64,000 nucleotides of DNA from an uncultured Sphaerochaeta sp. (GCF_963677315.1 NZ_OY781939.1:434001-498000), one strand, 5' to 3'. Numbered from the stretch's first letter, positions 7,995 to 17,270 are shown. A program made the numbers and translations. Notes: generated by a model from the letters alone, not told the origin.

Positions 7995-10448
7995 TCGTAA
8001 ATACGCTACATATCCAGTGTCCCAAGATCCTGCAAAGAGCTTCTCTCGCTTGATCGTAAGCTTGCTTGCAATCAGGAACTTGTCAACATCAGAACCGAAG
8101 AGCAATTTGATCAAGTTGCGTTCCCCAGTAATACGAACCTTGTATTGGTGAGGTGTATCTCCCTTGGTTACTTCCCAGGATGCATCAGATGCTTGCAAGC
8201 GTTTCTCCAAGATCTCTGTATAGGGTTCCTCGCCTTTGGTGTCGATGCTGAACAGGCTTCCTTTCAGGTGTTTGGCAAGCGTCTGCTTTTTCGGTCCCTT
8301 CAGGAATAATACATCTAGGATTGTGTATCCTTCGTTAAGGGTTTGCTGCAACTCACTCCTCACCTTTTCCTCATCCAGCGTTCCGTCATCCACCAATTCA
8401 GCGAGCATTACCTCTTCTTCTCCAGCTATTCCAATGGAAAGCGGGTTCACAAACTCAAGCTTTGGCTTGGGATTGAATCCTTGGGTGAACTGCACATCCA
8501 GCGCTGAGCGCTGGAATGCCATCTCAAAGTTTCGCATTGCATTAATATGGCTTACGTAGAGCGCAGATCCATAACGTGAGTAAACAATAACTGTCTGTAC
8601 CGTATTGGCAGGAACAGGAGGCATTGCCTTCGCGGCGCCAGGCTTCTCCTCTTTCCATTGTTCAAGGAGGGGATCCTTGTGGATTACATCGATAACCTGA
8701 TGGGCAGAGGAACATGCACCACACTGATGTTCACATTCATCATAACAACGATCACTCAGGAGCAAGTTCTTCGCCCTATCCCACTCTTCCTTGAGAAATT
8801 TCTTTCCGACACGCAGGGAAACAGAATCCCAGGGCAACTCCTCATCAACATCATAGTCCTTGAATATGGCTTCCTCTGGATTGTAGGGAGCTTCAGCAAT
8901 AGCCTCTTTCCAGAGATCATACTGGAGGTACTCATTCCATGCATCCAGGCGGCACCCTTTCTGGTAAGCCTTCTCGATTACATCTGCATACCGTGCATCT
9001 CCCCTGCTGATCAGACCTTCAAGATAACTGACGCTCGGTTCGTGGTAACTTACTTTGCATCCCTTGATCCGCTCATTGATCATTCTCTTCAACTGGCTCA
9101 ACTGCTGGTAGGATTGCTCAGGTGTTAGCTGTGCACACCACTGGAATGGGGTATGCGGCTTGGGAATGAACGTTCCAATGTTGATATTCATCCGTATATG
9201 GGTCTCATCCCAGATTGCCCCTAGATAATCCACAATTGCCTGGTTTTCTTCCTCTCGGTCAACGACAGGTAGGCCAATCATGAAGTAGAATTTTGCCAGC
9301 TTCCACCCTCTGCTCTTCGCTTCCTTGGCAATGCCAATTACCTGTTCCAAGGGGACAGGCTTGTTCATCGCTAATTGCCAGGATTCCTTGGGAGTCTCTA
9401 TGGCGAAGGTCAGTCCACTTTTACGTACCTCACTCAACTGCTCCAGAATTCCCAAGGAAAAGGAGTTGACCTTCAAGCTGGGCAGGGCAAAGGAGACATG
9501 TTTGGAAGCAAACTCTGCATTCAGTGTCTCGATCATCTCCTTGATATAGGGATGGTCCCCACTGGAGAGAGAACTAAGGGTCACCTCCCGGTATCCCAAC
9601 GTATCGACATACTGACTCACCTCTTCCTTGATCGTTTCATAGAGTTTCTGCCTATATGGTTTATAGTACTGTCCTGCATGGCAGAATCGACAGCCATTGG
9701 GACATCCTCTCATGATCTCCACAACCCCATTATCCTGGGCAACCTTGAACGAAGGAACCACATAGTGCTGGTATCGGGCATCACGCTTAAGGCCGAAAGA
9801 GTCATCTATGAACCGCAAGGACCGCTTCTTCTCAGGTGACCAGAGGAACGGAAACTCCTGGAGCATCTTAAGTGTTTCCACTCTTCCGCAGCCCTGCTCC
9901 CGGGCTTTTCTCATGGTCTGGGCCACCTGTTCCAAGCCACCTTCAGCCTCACCGATGAAAACAAAATCCACAAACGGAGAGAAAGGCAGTGGATTGGTCA
10001 CCGCTGGTCCTCCCAGGATGACAATGGGATGATTATCCCCGCGGTCCTTGCTCCTGAGAGGTATTTGCCCCAGTTCCAATACCTGGAGTACATTGGTGGC
10101 ACAGAGTTCATACCCAATGGATATGCCCAACAAATCCAACTCATGCAATGGCTTGTGCAGGTCCAGGGTATAAAGGGGAAGCTGTTTCTTTCTCAGCAAT
10201 TCCTCAAAGTCAGGGGCAACGGAAAAAACCCGGTCACAATGCACATAATCCATCCGGTTCAGAAGATCGTAGAGGATTCTCACGGCATTGTTGCTCATCC
10301 CTATTTCATAGAGATCAGGAAAACAGATTGCTGCATGGAAGTCCACAGCATCCATGTTCTTCTTCCCATAGTGGAATTCTCCACCAGTGTATCGGCTTGG
10401 TTGCGCAACCATAACCAGGTCGTCGGCTAATGCCTCAAGTATATTCAT
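7983..10448 (-). CDS. B12-binding-like radical SAM protein fused to DUF2344
   Basis: An 821-residue protein. The N-terminal part (PSRYTGGEFHYGKK, ICFPDLYEIGMSN) is a B12-binding-like domain. A radical SAM core follows with the cluster motif C-x3-C-x2-C (RGCPNGCRFCHAGQ, about residue 250), so it should bind a 4Fe-4S cluster and cleave S-adenosylmethionine. The C-terminal 200 residues (YSRYGSALYVSH, FTQGFNPKPKLEF) match the DUF2344 'radical SAM-linked' domain, in many bacteria a separate protein. A further cysteine cluster (CYDECEHQCGAC, about residue 570) could hold an additional metal. The substrate is unknown for this family. ATG at 10448 has AAAGGA six bases upstream; an upstream TTG is rejected. 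It follows a TPR lipoprotein gene in the same operon. Confidence 0.9.
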   Translation of the reverse strand: MNILEALADDLVMVAQPSRYTGGEFHYGKKNMDAVDFHAAICFPDLYEIGMSNNAVRILYDLLNRMDYVHCDRVFSVAPDFEELLRKKQLPLYTLDLHKPLHELDLLGISIGYELCATNVLQVLELGQIPLRSKDRGDNHPIVILGGPAVTNPLPFSPFVDFVFIGEAEGGLEQVAQTMRKAREQGCGRVETLKMLQEFPFLWSPEKKRSLRFIDDSFGLKRDARYQHYVVPSFKVAQDNGVVEIMRGCPNGCRFCHAGQYYKPYRQKLYETIKEEVSQYVDTLGYREVTLSSLSSGDHPYIKEMIETLNAEFASKHVSFALPSLKVNSFSLGILEQLSEVRKSGLTFAIETPKESWQLAMNKPVPLEQVIGIAKEAKSRGWKLAKFYFMIGLPVVDREEENQAIVDYLGAIWDETHIRMNINIGTFIPKPHTPFQWCAQLTPEQSYQQLSQLKRMINERIKGCKVSYHEPSVSYLEGLISRGDARYADVIEKAYQKGCRLDAWNEYLQYDLWKEAIAEAPYNPEEAIFKDYDVDEELPWDSVSLRVGKKFLKEEWDRAKNLLLSDRCYDECEHQCGACSSAHQVIDVIHKDPLLEQWKEEKPGAAKAMPPVPANTVQTVIVYSRYGSALYVSHINAMRNFEMAFQRSALDVQFTQGFNPKPKLEFVNPLSIGIAGEEEVMLAELVDDGTLDEEKVRSELQQTLNEGYTILDVLFLKGPKKQTLAKHLKGSLFSIDTKGEEPYTEILEKRLQASDASWEVTKGDTPHQYKVRITGERNLIKLLFGSDVDKFLIASKLTIKREKLFAGSWDTGYVAYLRSIE

Positions 10449-10470
10449 TCTCAATCCTTTCTCTATATAT

Positions 10471-11238
10471 TCATTCCATCGACAAGGTCTGGTACTTATT
10501 GGCCAGAACCCTGAAATCTGCTTGTGTACAAAGTGTAGCTAAAGATGCGTACAGCATCTGTCTCTCCTGTGAGGTCAGGTCAGCCTGCTCATACTCCTGT
10601 GCAAGGGGGACCAGCGTCTGTGCCCATGCCTTTGAGGGTAGCTGAGAAGCAAGGGTCGCAAGAAGAGACACTGCTTCTCCATTTTCCAGATCCCCAAGTG
10701 CATCTCGTATCTGTCCAAGGGGTGCTTCTGCTTCGAGCAGCAAAAGTGCATACTCCCTGTCATCCAACTGCTGCCTGAGGTAGGTGGCAAATACCATGGC
10801 TGCTTCCTGAGAGCGACCAAGAGCCATCAGTGCCTGATAGTAGGCTATCGCTCCCTGTGTCCCCAGGGCTCCAGCCTCATCAAGGAATGCAGCTTGCTCA
10901 ACAACAAGCTCTGCATTCCCTTCACGGTCAGCGAGAATAAGCATCAAGTTACGGGCCGCCATACTGGCTCCTTCCTCTCCGGCTATCTCCTGATACAGAT
11001 CAAGGCTCTGCAATGCCGATGCGCTATCACCACGCTCAGCCTGCGCAAGTGCAAGATAATAGAGGCTGCCGCTTCTGTAGGTTTCCCTGAAATCCTTTTT
11101 TGCTACACGGTATAAGGTATCCCATTCCCCTTGCTGTGCAAGCACTTGCAAGGAAGGTATCTCTTTTCCACAAGAAGAAAGCAGCGAAGCAAGAAAAAAG
11201 GAGAACAGAAGGAGCTTCCACAATCGTGTTTTCTTCAT
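10471..11238 (-). CDS. Lipoprotein with TPR-like helical repeats
   Basis: A 255-residue protein. MKKTRLWKLLLFSFFLASLLSSC is a signal sequence ending in the lipobox LSSC (cysteine at 23). The mature part is Ala/Leu/Glu-rich and fully helical with TPR-like pairs (SLYYLALAQAERGDSASAL, AIAYYQALMALGRSQEAA, DREYALLLLEAEAP). It is probably an envelope scaffold; no enzymatic motif is seen. AGGAGAACAGAAG before the ATG gives a good ribosome site. It lies between the RNase P RNA gene and the radical SAM gene on the same strand with short gaps and no visible strong terminator, so all three may be on one transcript. Confidence 0.8.
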   Translation of the reverse strand: MKKTRLWKLLLFSFFLASLLSSCGKEIPSLQVLAQQGEWDTLYRVAKKDFRETYRSGSLYYLALAQAERGDSASALQSLDLYQEIAGEEGASMAARNLMLILADREGNAELVVEQAAFLDEAGALGTQGAIAYYQALMALGRSQEAAMVFATYLRQQLDDREYALLLLEAEAPLGQIRDALGDLENGEAVSLLATLASQLPSKAWAQTLVPLAQEYEQADLTSQERQMLYASLATLCTQADFRVLANKYQTLSME

Positions 11239-11264
11239 CTTCTGTTCTCCTGTTTATCATAAAA

Positions 11265-11599
11265 CAAGGCAAGCAATAAGCCGGGTTCTGTTTGTGATGA
11301 TCATCTATCCAAGAACCTTGTTACCAAGGCTTTTTAGCAACCGACCCGCAGGTTCAGGGCGGACAACCCACCTGCTGCTTGGTTTTGCTCCTGACGAGGC
11401 TTACCCTGCCACCCCTGTTGCCAGTGGTGCGGTGGGCTCTTACCCCACCATTTCACCCTTACCGGAAAACCGGCGGTATCTTTTCTGTGGTGCTCTCTAT
11501 AGCGTTACCGCTCCCGGGTGTTACCCGGCGTCATGTCCTATGGAGCCCGGACTTTCCTCAAGCGGCTGGTAGCCGCCCGCGATCATCTAGCCTACCTTG
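11265..11599 (-). ncRNA. rnpB: RNase P RNA, bacterial type A
   Basis: Read on the minus strand, the region carries the universal bacterial RNase P blocks: GAGGAAAGTCCGGGC near the 5' end, a GGGTGAAA..GGGTAAGAGCCCACCG segment in the middle, and ACAGAACCCGGCTTA at the 3' end. The ends pair as helix P1 (CAAGGTAGGC at the 5' side with GCTTGCCTTG at the 3' side, including two G-U pairs), which sets the limits given. About 335 nt, a usual length. The RNA is the catalytic subunit that matures tRNA 5' ends. It begins 8 bases after the stop of the zinc-ribbon gene and is followed 26 bases later by a lipoprotein gene, with only a short T4 run between. Open frames across it are by chance. Confidence 0.95.
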
Positions 11600-11606
11600 A
11601 AAAAAC

Positions 11607-12428
11607 CTAAAGCAGATCGTCGAATTCACTGCTATCGACAAAGTCGGAAAGACCGCCTTCCTCGATATCCACATCTTCAACATGCTTGCGGAACTTCTCT
11701 TCTGCTCCTTCTGCTTCCTCATAGAAGAGGATACGGCTGCAGTACGGGCAGAATTCAATTTCCTTTGCTTCCCTGACCTCATTGACGAACTGATTTGGAA
11801 GAACGATATGACAGCCCTGGCATACCAATCCATGGATGGGAACAATACCCTTTCCTTTCTTGTTCTTCACGATATTGCAGAACTTGTTGTACAAGTCTTC
11901 ATCAATGTCACCACCAATGTAACTCAGGCACTTTTTCTCAAGTGCTTCAAGTTCCTTCCGCTTCTCATCGAGCAGGGATTCAATCTTGCTCGCCTCGCTG
12001 TCAACTTCCTGTTTCTGGAGTGACATCAACTGCTCTTTCTCAGTAAGGCGTTCACTATACTCGTTGACCTGCTTCTCTTTCACATGCAACTGCTTGAGCA
12101 GACTCTGTTCCTTTGCTGCAGCATCCTTGATCTCTTTCTCCAACGCTTCGAATTCACGCTGGGTACTGATCAACTCCATCTGCTTCTCAGAGTTTTCACG
12201 AGCCAATACTGCATCATCATACTGGATGTGAAGGCTTTTCAGATCATCCTTGGCTGCTTCACTTCTCGTATGTTCCTCAATATATTCAAGGTTAATCTTG
12301 TCGAGCAGCTCCTGCTTGACCTTCAAATCCCTTGGCAACTTGACAATCTCATCCTCAAGCGCAAAACGGTCACTAAGGTCTTCCTGCAGCTGGTTGAGTC
12401 GTGCAAATACTTCTGCTTCTTCCATCAT
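11607..12428 (-). CDS. Coiled-coil protein with C-terminal C4 zinc ribbon
   Basis: A 273-residue protein. Residues about 10-185 form a long charged coiled coil (for example KEKQVNEYSERLTEKEQL). The C-terminal part holds CQGCHIVLP followed by FCPYCSRILFYEE, two CxxC pairs of a zinc ribbon as in the DUF164 family. These proteins are widespread in bacteria and resemble chlamydial and campylobacter nucleic-acid-linked zinc-ribbon proteins, but their precise role is unsettled. An acidic tail (DVDIEEGGLSDFVDSSEFDD) ends the protein. AGGGAG precedes a pair of ATGs at 12428/12425; either could be used. It is 16 bases after rpoD and just before rnpB. Confidence 0.88.
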   Translation of the reverse strand: MMEEAEVFARLNQLQEDLSDRFALEDEIVKLPRDLKVKQELLDKINLEYIEEHTRSEAAKDDLKSLHIQYDDAVLARENSEKQMELISTQREFEALEKEIKDAAAKEQSLLKQLHVKEKQVNEYSERLTEKEQLMSLQKQEVDSEASKIESLLDEKRKELEALEKKCLSYIGGDIDEDLYNKFCNIVKNKKGKGIVPIHGLVCQGCHIVLPNQFVNEVREAKEIEFCPYCSRILFYEEAEGAEEKFRKHVEDVDIEEGGLSDFVDSSEFDDLL

Positions 12429-12444
12429 CTTCTCCCTGTATCTC

Positions 12445-14499
12445 TCAAATGAAATCCTTCAATTTCCTACTTCGCTTGGGATGTCTGAGCCTTCTCAAAG
12501 CTTTTGCTTCAATCTGGCGGATACGTTCCCTTGTCACCTCAAAATACAACCCAACTTCCTCGAGTGTCAATGAATACCCATCATCGAGTCCGAATCGCAT
12601 TTTCAGTACTTCCTGCTCTCTTGCAGGTAGTGTAGCCAAAACGTCCTTCAGCTGTTCCTGCAACAGCGCATATGCTGTCTGTGTGGCTGGATTCTCAACT
12701 TCCTTGTCCTCAATGAAATCACTGAGCAAGGAGTCTTCCTCTTCACCAACAGGAGTCTCAAGGCTGATTGGCTCGCGGGCAACATTCTTGACTGCCTTGA
12801 CCTTGATCTCGGTCCAACCCAGCTTCTCAGCCACTTCCTCATCGGTGGGTTCACGACCCAGGGACTGCATAAGCATCCTTGACTCCCGAACCACCTTATT
12901 GATCTGTTCTATCATGTGTACGGGAACCCTGATGGTTCTTGCCTGATCGCTGATCGAACGGGTAATTGCCTGGCGGATCCACCACGTGGCATAGGTAGAG
13001 AACTTGAAACCCTTGCGGTATTCAAACTTCTCAACTGCCTTGATCAATCCAATATTGCCTTCCTGGACCAAGTCAAAGAAGTGCAAGCCACGGTTGGTAT
13101 ATTTCTTTGCGATGGAGACAACCAGACGCAAGTTCGCCCTGATCAACCTATCCTTCGCATCCTTCATCATCTTCTGACCATACTTGATCTTGGTGGAATG
13201 AATCAGGATATTCTCACACGTATCCTCAAACTGATACTCAATCTGTTTCAGGTCCTTCTCAGTGAGCTGTAACTCCCTGATCAGGTCCTTGATTGTATCA
13301 CTGCTGAGGTGAAGCTCTTCCTCAATGATGGCACTCTTGCCTTGGGTCGCAAGATCACGGCCAAGTTGACGAAGTTCCTTTGGATTGGTTATGTGCAACT
13401 TGTTTTCCAGTTGCTGCTTCTTCTCTTTGTATGAGCGAATCCTGTTCTCTGCATCAATGAAGTCATGGGTAAAGGAGGTTATTTCCTCAGGTTGCAGATC
13501 AATCTTTCCAAGCTTCTTGAGTAGGGTCTTCCTCGATTTCAGGAGTCCCTCATCACGCAAGACATCCTCGCCAGTGCTGATCATCTGCTCTTTCTTGCCC
13601 ATGTAGTTCTTGAGCCCGGCCTGAACTTCCTTCAAGGGCTCCTTGTAGTACTGGTTGAAGCGCTTCTGAACCGTAACAAGTTCCTTATAATCCTTTGCGT
13701 TGTACTCTTCTTCCTGTCCCTCGATTTTCAGGTTGAGTGTCTTGAAGATTTCATAAAAGCGGGTGATCATGACACCGCTTTCCTGAATGACTTCCTTGAT
13801 GATCAAGGCTCCATCTTCCATCTTCTTGCTCAGTTCAACCTCTTGTTCAGCGGTAAGAAGGTTCTCCCTTCCAATCTCCCTGAGATAAAGGCGTATGGGA
13901 TCATCCCCACTGGTATCGCTCTTGTCGGTACCGAGGATTGTATTGTGCCTGCTGTGATCGCTATCCCCATCCCGCTCCTCCAGGCTCGAGATGTCAACAA
14001 ACCGTTCACCGCCCCCTACCGAATCATCATCGGTACTTAAAGCGGTCCAGTCACTCTTTATGGAATCATCTTCCTCTTCGTCTTCATCAAGTGCATCATC
14101 GTCATCATCCGCATCGGGATCCGATCCATGTTTTGCTTTCTTCTTGGATTTCTCTTCATCGTCCTTTGTATGTTCATCAGGAAAATGTTCAATCAAGTCA
14201 TCAACCGTGATGCTCTCATCATCATCAAGAAGGTCATCCGGCTCATCATCAAGGTCATCTGTATCGATTTCATCGGGAGTCGGACCATCTGGGAAAACAC
14301 CAGCAACATGGGCATCCTCACTCTCTGTGACATCAATTTCCAGTTCACTGAGCGTTTGCATGATTTCATCGACAGCCTCATCCGTGGCATGTTTCGGCCC
14401 GAGAGCATTACGTATCTCGTCCTTGGTTACCTGTCCGGTCTCTGCTGAGCGTGCTACCATGTCCTTGAGAATGGTCTGCGAAATAGTTTCATCAAGCAT
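12445..14499 (-). CDS. rpoD: Primary sigma factor RpoD (sigma-70)
   Basis: A 684-residue housekeeping sigma factor. Region 1.1 is at residues 1-60; region 1.2 ([18 protein letters not shown]) is near 205; a non-conserved region follows; regions 2.1-2.4 contain [36 protein letters not shown] and [15 protein letters not shown]; regions 3 and 4 end with [19 protein letters not shown]. Region 2.4 is canonical, consistent with the TTGACA/TATAAT-like promoters seen nearby. Unusual is an acidic stretch at about 75-150 with Asp/Glu runs ([17 protein letters not shown]) between regions 1.1 and 1.2. The gene follows dnaG by 22 bases, as in the classic macromolecular synthesis operon, but without rpsU. 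Confidence 0.97.
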   Translation of the reverse strand: MLDETISQTILKDMVARSAETGQVTKDEIRNALGPKHATDEAVDEIMQTLSELEIDVTESEDAHVAGVFPDGPTPDEIDTDDLDDEPDDLLDDDESITVDDLIEHFPDEHTKDDEEKSKKKAKHGSDPDADDDDDALDEDEEEDDSIKSDWTALSTDDDSVGGGERFVDISSLEERDGDSDHSRHNTILGTDKSDTSGDDPIRLYLREIGRENLLTAEQEVELSKKMEDGALIIKEVIQESGVMITRFYEIFKTLNLKIEGQEEEYNAKDYKELVTVQKRFNQYYKEPLKEVQAGLKNYMGKKEQMISTGEDVLRDEGLLKSRKTLLKKLGKIDLQPEEITSFTHDFIDAENRIRSYKEKKQQLENKLHITNPKELRQLGRDLATQGKSAIIEEELHLSSDTIKDLIRELQLTEKDLKQIEYQFEDTCENILIHSTKIKYGQKMMKDAKDRLIRANLRLVVSIAKKYTNRGLHFFDLVQEGNIGLIKAVEKFEYRKGFKFSTYATWWIRQAITRSISDQARTIRVPVHMIEQINKVVRESRMLMQSLGREPTDEEVAEKLGWTEIKVKAVKNVAREPISLETPVGEEEDSLLSDFIEDKEVENPATQTAYALLQEQLKDVLATLPAREQEVLKMRFGLDDGYSLTLEEVGLYFEVTRERIRQIEAKALRRLRHPKRSRKLKDFI

Positions 14500-14521
14500 C
14501 TGTATTTCTTACCTACCCTGT

Positions 14522-16318
14522 TTACATCTCCTGTCCAAGAGTACGCTTAAGTTGTGCTATCTTAGCATCAATCTCAGTCTTCTCCCGAAGCAGTTCCTCG
14601 ATCCCTTCATCCTCAGTACCGTCCTGAAGACTAATATCCAAAAGTCGTTTATTGCTTAAACGACGCTTCTCATAATTACGCAGTTGAATTCGATTCACTG
14701 CTTCATTGAGAACCTCCACTGGTGCCAGTCGAAATTCTTCCATAGCAAAGGACGATGCTACGTCACTTCGCAGTTGCGGGTCTTCAATCATCTGCAAGAT
14801 ATACTCATCGTGCTTTCCGACATCTTCCCGTGCAGCCTCCTCCAATACATCGTAGAGAGCTTCAGCCTCACTGTCCTCCAGGTCCTCAACAGCTAATTTG
14901 TATCGAGTTTGCAAATACAAATCCCGATTGTTGACCAGAGTCAGCATTGCGTACAAATCGACAGAAATGGTCGCTGGATTCAACGCCCGGATCTGTCTCT
15001 CCTCATTCCTGACAGCCGGTTTTACAACAACCCGCTCCTTACGTGAATAATCGTCAAGAATTGACGACTCGTCAACATTCAAAAGGGAAGCCAGGGTTTT
15101 TATAAGATCCTGCTTCTCAATCGACGACTGTGTGACGTCCAAATATGGCCGAACCGCATGAAATACAGAGGTTTTGCCTTTGGGCGTCAGTGTATCATAC
15201 TGGTTTACCGCATTGTTTACAAGATAATGAAACCCTTGAACTGCATGTTGCAGCTCATTTTGCAGGGCTTCTTCCCCTTTCTCCTGCACCAACTCTGAGG
15301 CATCCTTTGCACTCTTGAGCATAAGCACAGAATTTTCCATGCCGAAATCCTGGGCAATGACCAAAGCTTTCTGCGCTGCACTCTGTCCTGCCCTGTCGCT
15401 ATCAAAGAGAATTTGGACCGAGGTACAATATCTTCTCAGCAACTTACCCTGGTCTTCGGTAAAGGAGGTACCCAATGGAGCCATTGCATTGGTAAAACCA
15501 CTTTGATGCAGGGCAACCACATCAAAATTCCCTTCACAGAGTATCGCATTCTGGCTTTTCTTGATGGTATCAAGGGATTCGTACAAGCCAAACAGGTTGT
15601 GTTTCTTGCTGTAGATCATTGTCTCTGGGGTATTGATGTACTTTGCCTTCGAGGTATTGGAAAGGTCCCTCCCACCGAAAGCTACCGTCTTGCCCTGCCA
15701 GTTTCGGATGGGAAACATCAACCGGTCACGAAACAGCGGAAATCGGGGATTGTTCTGGCTGAAGAGACCACTCTGCTTGAGGAGTTCATCACTGTAGTGA
15801 TGTTTACGGAGGAATGAATACAGCCATTGTCCATCAGCAGGGGCATATCCAAGGTTGAATTTCTCCCACATTGCCTCGCTGACATTCCGGTCTCTCAGAT
15901 AGACTCTGGCTTGTTCTGCTTGTCTGGAATGCACCAGAAGATAGTGAAATGATCCAGCAATCTTGTCATAGAGCTCAAACAATGTCTCTTTCAGGTCACG
16001 TTTGCTCTTATCCTCTTCAGTCTCATCAGCAAGTTCAATATTTGCTCTTCTTGCCAGTATCTTGACAGACTCGACAAAGCTCACCTTCTCCATCTCCATG
16101 AGGAAGTCGAACATCGAGCCGCCCTTCTTGCAACTGAAACAGTAGTAGAAACCTTGTTCATCAACGACGGAGAAGGATGGGGTTTTTTCTTCATGGAAAG
16201 GGCAGAGGCCCCAAAGCCTGCCACCCCTGGCACTCAAGGTGACATAATCAGAGACTACCTCACTGAGAGGAATTCGTGCCTTGATCTGTTCAAGTACCGA
16301 TTCCGAAATCTTTGCCAT
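14522..16318 (-). CDS. dnaG: DNA primase
   Basis: Synthesises RNA primers at the replication fork. The 598 residues start with the CHC2 zinc-binding domain (LCPFHEEKTPSF, then FYYCFSCKKGG; C-x2-H with C-x2-C). The catalytic core has the TOPRIM residues: the glutamate in ILCEGNFDVVAL (about residue 263) and the aspartates in FDSDRAGQ. The C-terminal helical part (about 430-598) should bind the DnaB helicase. Length is usual. AGGAAAAGCG precedes the ATG. It lies between a YkgJ-like gene (8-base gap) and rpoD, so replication, transcription and RNase P functions are grouped. Confidence 0.97.
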   Translation of the reverse strand: MAKISESVLEQIKARIPLSEVVSDYVTLSARGGRLWGLCPFHEEKTPSFSVVDEQGFYYCFSCKKGGSMFDFLMEMEKVSFVESVKILARRANIELADETEEDKSKRDLKETLFELYDKIAGSFHYLLVHSRQAEQARVYLRDRNVSEAMWEKFNLGYAPADGQWLYSFLRKHHYSDELLKQSGLFSQNNPRFPLFRDRLMFPIRNWQGKTVAFGGRDLSNTSKAKYINTPETMIYSKKHNLFGLYESLDTIKKSQNAILCEGNFDVVALHQSGFTNAMAPLGTSFTEDQGKLLRRYCTSVQILFDSDRAGQSAAQKALVIAQDFGMENSVLMLKSAKDASELVQEKGEEALQNELQHAVQGFHYLVNNAVNQYDTLTPKGKTSVFHAVRPYLDVTQSSIEKQDLIKTLASLLNVDESSILDDYSRKERVVVKPAVRNEERQIRALNPATISVDLYAMLTLVNNRDLYLQTRYKLAVEDLEDSEAEALYDVLEEAAREDVGKHDEYILQMIEDPQLRSDVASSFAMEEFRLAPVEVLNEAVNRIQLRNYEKRRLSNKRLLDISLQDGTEDEGIEELLREKTEIDAKIAQLKRTLGQEM

Positions 16319-16326
16319 CGCTTTTC

Positions 16327-16767
16327 CTAATCCCGCATGATCGGGGTTTGTTGGAGATCTATCCTGAGAAGCTCATCAATCTCTTCCCTGGTGTAGCGTC
16401 TCCCCTTTCCGATTCCCGGACATGACTTCTTCTCTTCTTCCCAATGTTCCTCGCTCTCCAGAATACTCATCCAGAATGGATAGGTCCTACACTGCCTGGG
16501 TCGTCCATCGTATACCGAACATCCCCTTTCGTTCAGGAACACACAGTCATAATTCTGCTTTTCCTTCAAACTGATCATGGAGAATGCACCCATATCTACA
16601 ATCCGGCAATAAGTTTTTATGAATGCTTGCTCATCCATACCGGTATGGGCACAAAGTCGATCAAGATCTGGTTGCGAGAGAAAAACATACCCCGGTTCAC
16701 AGCTGCAACAATAGCGGCAACCCTCTACACAAGAAAACCGTAAGCCATCCTCATAGAAGCAACTCAT
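16327..16767 (-). CDS. YkgJ-family cysteine-cluster protein
   Basis: A 146-residue protein of the YkgJ (CxxCxxCC) family, proposed to chelate zinc or iron. The cysteines are arranged as SCVEGCRYCCSC near residue 15, CVFLNERGCSVYDGRPRQCR in the middle and a later CPGIGKG; such clusters fit a metal or Fe-S site. No enzymatic function is established for the family. The start is the ATG at 16767, five bases after AAGGGG; the GTG and TTG codons just upstream fall too close to that ribosome site. It is the first gene of the dnaG-rpoD group, just after the tRNA-Tyr terminator. Confidence 0.85.
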   Translation of the reverse strand: MSCFYEDGLRFSCVEGCRYCCSCEPGYVFLSQPDLDRLCAHTGMDEQAFIKTYCRIVDMGAFSMISLKEKQNYDCVFLNERGCSVYDGRPRQCRTYPFWMSILESEEHWEEEKKSCPGIGKGRRYTREEIDELLRIDLQQTPIMRD

Positions 16768-16796
16768 CAACACCCCTTTTTCACGATACAGACAGG

Positions 16797-16825
16797 AAAA
16801 AGGCCTTCCTCAAAGAAGAAGGCCT
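16797..16825 (-). terminator. Rho-independent terminator after tRNA-Tyr
   Basis: Minus-strand stem AGGCCTTC / GAAGGCCT (8 bp, 9-base loop) followed by a short T-run, beginning five bases after the tRNA-Tyr discriminator base. It separates the tRNA from the YkgJ-dnaG-rpoD genes. Confidence 0.85.
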
Positions 16826-16830
16826 CCAAG

Positions 16831-16912
16831 TGGAGAGAGAAGGATTCGAACCTTCGAAGGTATAACCAACAGATTTACAGTCTGCCCCCTTTGGCCACTC
16901 GGGAACCTCTCC
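16831..16912 (-). tRNA. tRNA-Tyr (GUA anticodon)
   Basis: An 82-nt class II tRNA. The acceptor stem GGAGAGG pairs with TCTCTCC, the anticodon arm is CAGACTGTAAATCTG with anticodon GTA, there is a long variable arm, and the T-arm is GAAGGTTCGAATCCTTC. The discriminator is A and CCA is not encoded, so a CCA-adding enzyme is needed. A near-consensus promoter lies just upstream and a terminator just downstream. Confidence 0.96.
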
Positions 16913-16930
16913 ATGCCAAAAGACATTCGT

Positions 16931-16959
16931 ACATTACAAACTCTGCATTGTTTTGTCAA
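16931..16959 (-). promoter_or_regulatory. Promoter of tRNA-Tyr
   Basis: On the minus strand: TTGACA (16954-16959), a 17-base spacer and TAATGT (16931-16936), about 19 bases before the tRNA 5' end. It diverges from the tRNA-Thr promoter. Confidence 0.8.
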
Positions 16960-17015
16960 CCTGTCTCAGTAAAATTCTTGATTTCTCTCATTGCAAGGCG
17001 TTTTTCCCCAAGTTC

Positions 17016-17044
17016 TTGACAGATTTGCCCTCTGTCGATATAGT
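17016..17044 (+). promoter_or_regulatory. Promoter of tRNA-Thr
   Basis: TTGACA (17016-17021), a 17-base spacer and TATAGT (17039-17044), 14 bases before the tRNA 5' end: a near-consensus housekeeping promoter. Confidence 0.85.
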
Positions 17045-17057
17045 GCACAGAGTCAAA

Positions 17058-17129
17058 GCCGACTTAGCTCAGCGGTAGAGCACGTGACTTGTAATCTCGG
17101 GGTCGTCAGTTCAATCCTGACAGTCGGCT
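17058..17129 (+). tRNA. tRNA-Thr (UGU anticodon)
   Basis: A 72-nt tRNA. The acceptor stem GCCGACT pairs with AGTCGGC, the D-arm is GCTCAGCGGTAGAGC, the anticodon loop CTTGTAA gives anticodon TGT, and the T-arm is GTCAGTTCAATCCTGAC. One mismatch (T-T) is seen in the anticodon stem. The discriminator is T and CCA is not encoded. Confidence 0.95.
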
Positions 17130-17137
17130 CACAGGGG

Positions 17138-17164
17138 GGCACACCACTATGGTGTGCCTCTTTT
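17138..17164 (+). terminator. Rho-independent terminator after tRNA-Thr
   Basis: Perfect 8-bp stem GGCACACC / GGTGTGCC with a 5-base loop, followed by TCTTTT. It starts nine bases after the tRNA-Thr end. Confidence 0.9.
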
Positions 17165-17218
17165 CATCTTTCCAGCACAGCTGTGCTCACAAATCAATCC
17201 AACTGCTCTGCTGATATC

Positions 17219-17270
17219 TTGCAATAAATAGAAATACTTGTTATAGATAGTGTTTGTTAGCCTTGGCTAA
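17219..17270 (+). promoter_or_regulatory. rpsD promoter and short leader hairpin
   Basis: TTGCAA (17219-17224), a 17-base spacer and TATAGA (17242-17247) make a plausible promoter; transcription would begin near 17254. The first bases of the message then contain a small dyad, TTAGCC-TT-GGCTAA (17257-17270). The leader before the rpsD ATG would be about 50 nt, with only a weak, distant AGGTGG as ribosome site. Whether the dyad has a regulatory role is unknown. Confidence 0.5.

Noticed and set aside
11294..11600. Open frames across the RNase P RNA
   Set aside because: The region is clearly rnpB; the frames have no ribosome site or protein-like composition.
13991..14659. Long serine-rich open frame on the plus strand
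   Set aside because: The Ser runs are the complement of the Asp/Glu codons of the acidic RpoD segment; a shadow frame.
16831..17129. tRNA genes as attachment sites of an integrated element
   Set aside because: No integrase, no repeated tRNA end and no foreign gene content are seen on either side.
17174..17187. 14-bp perfect palindrome AGCACAGCTGTGCT after the tRNA-Thr terminator
   Set aside because: It has no T-tract and no gene to control directly; it could be an operator for rpsD but nothing supports this beyond symmetry.
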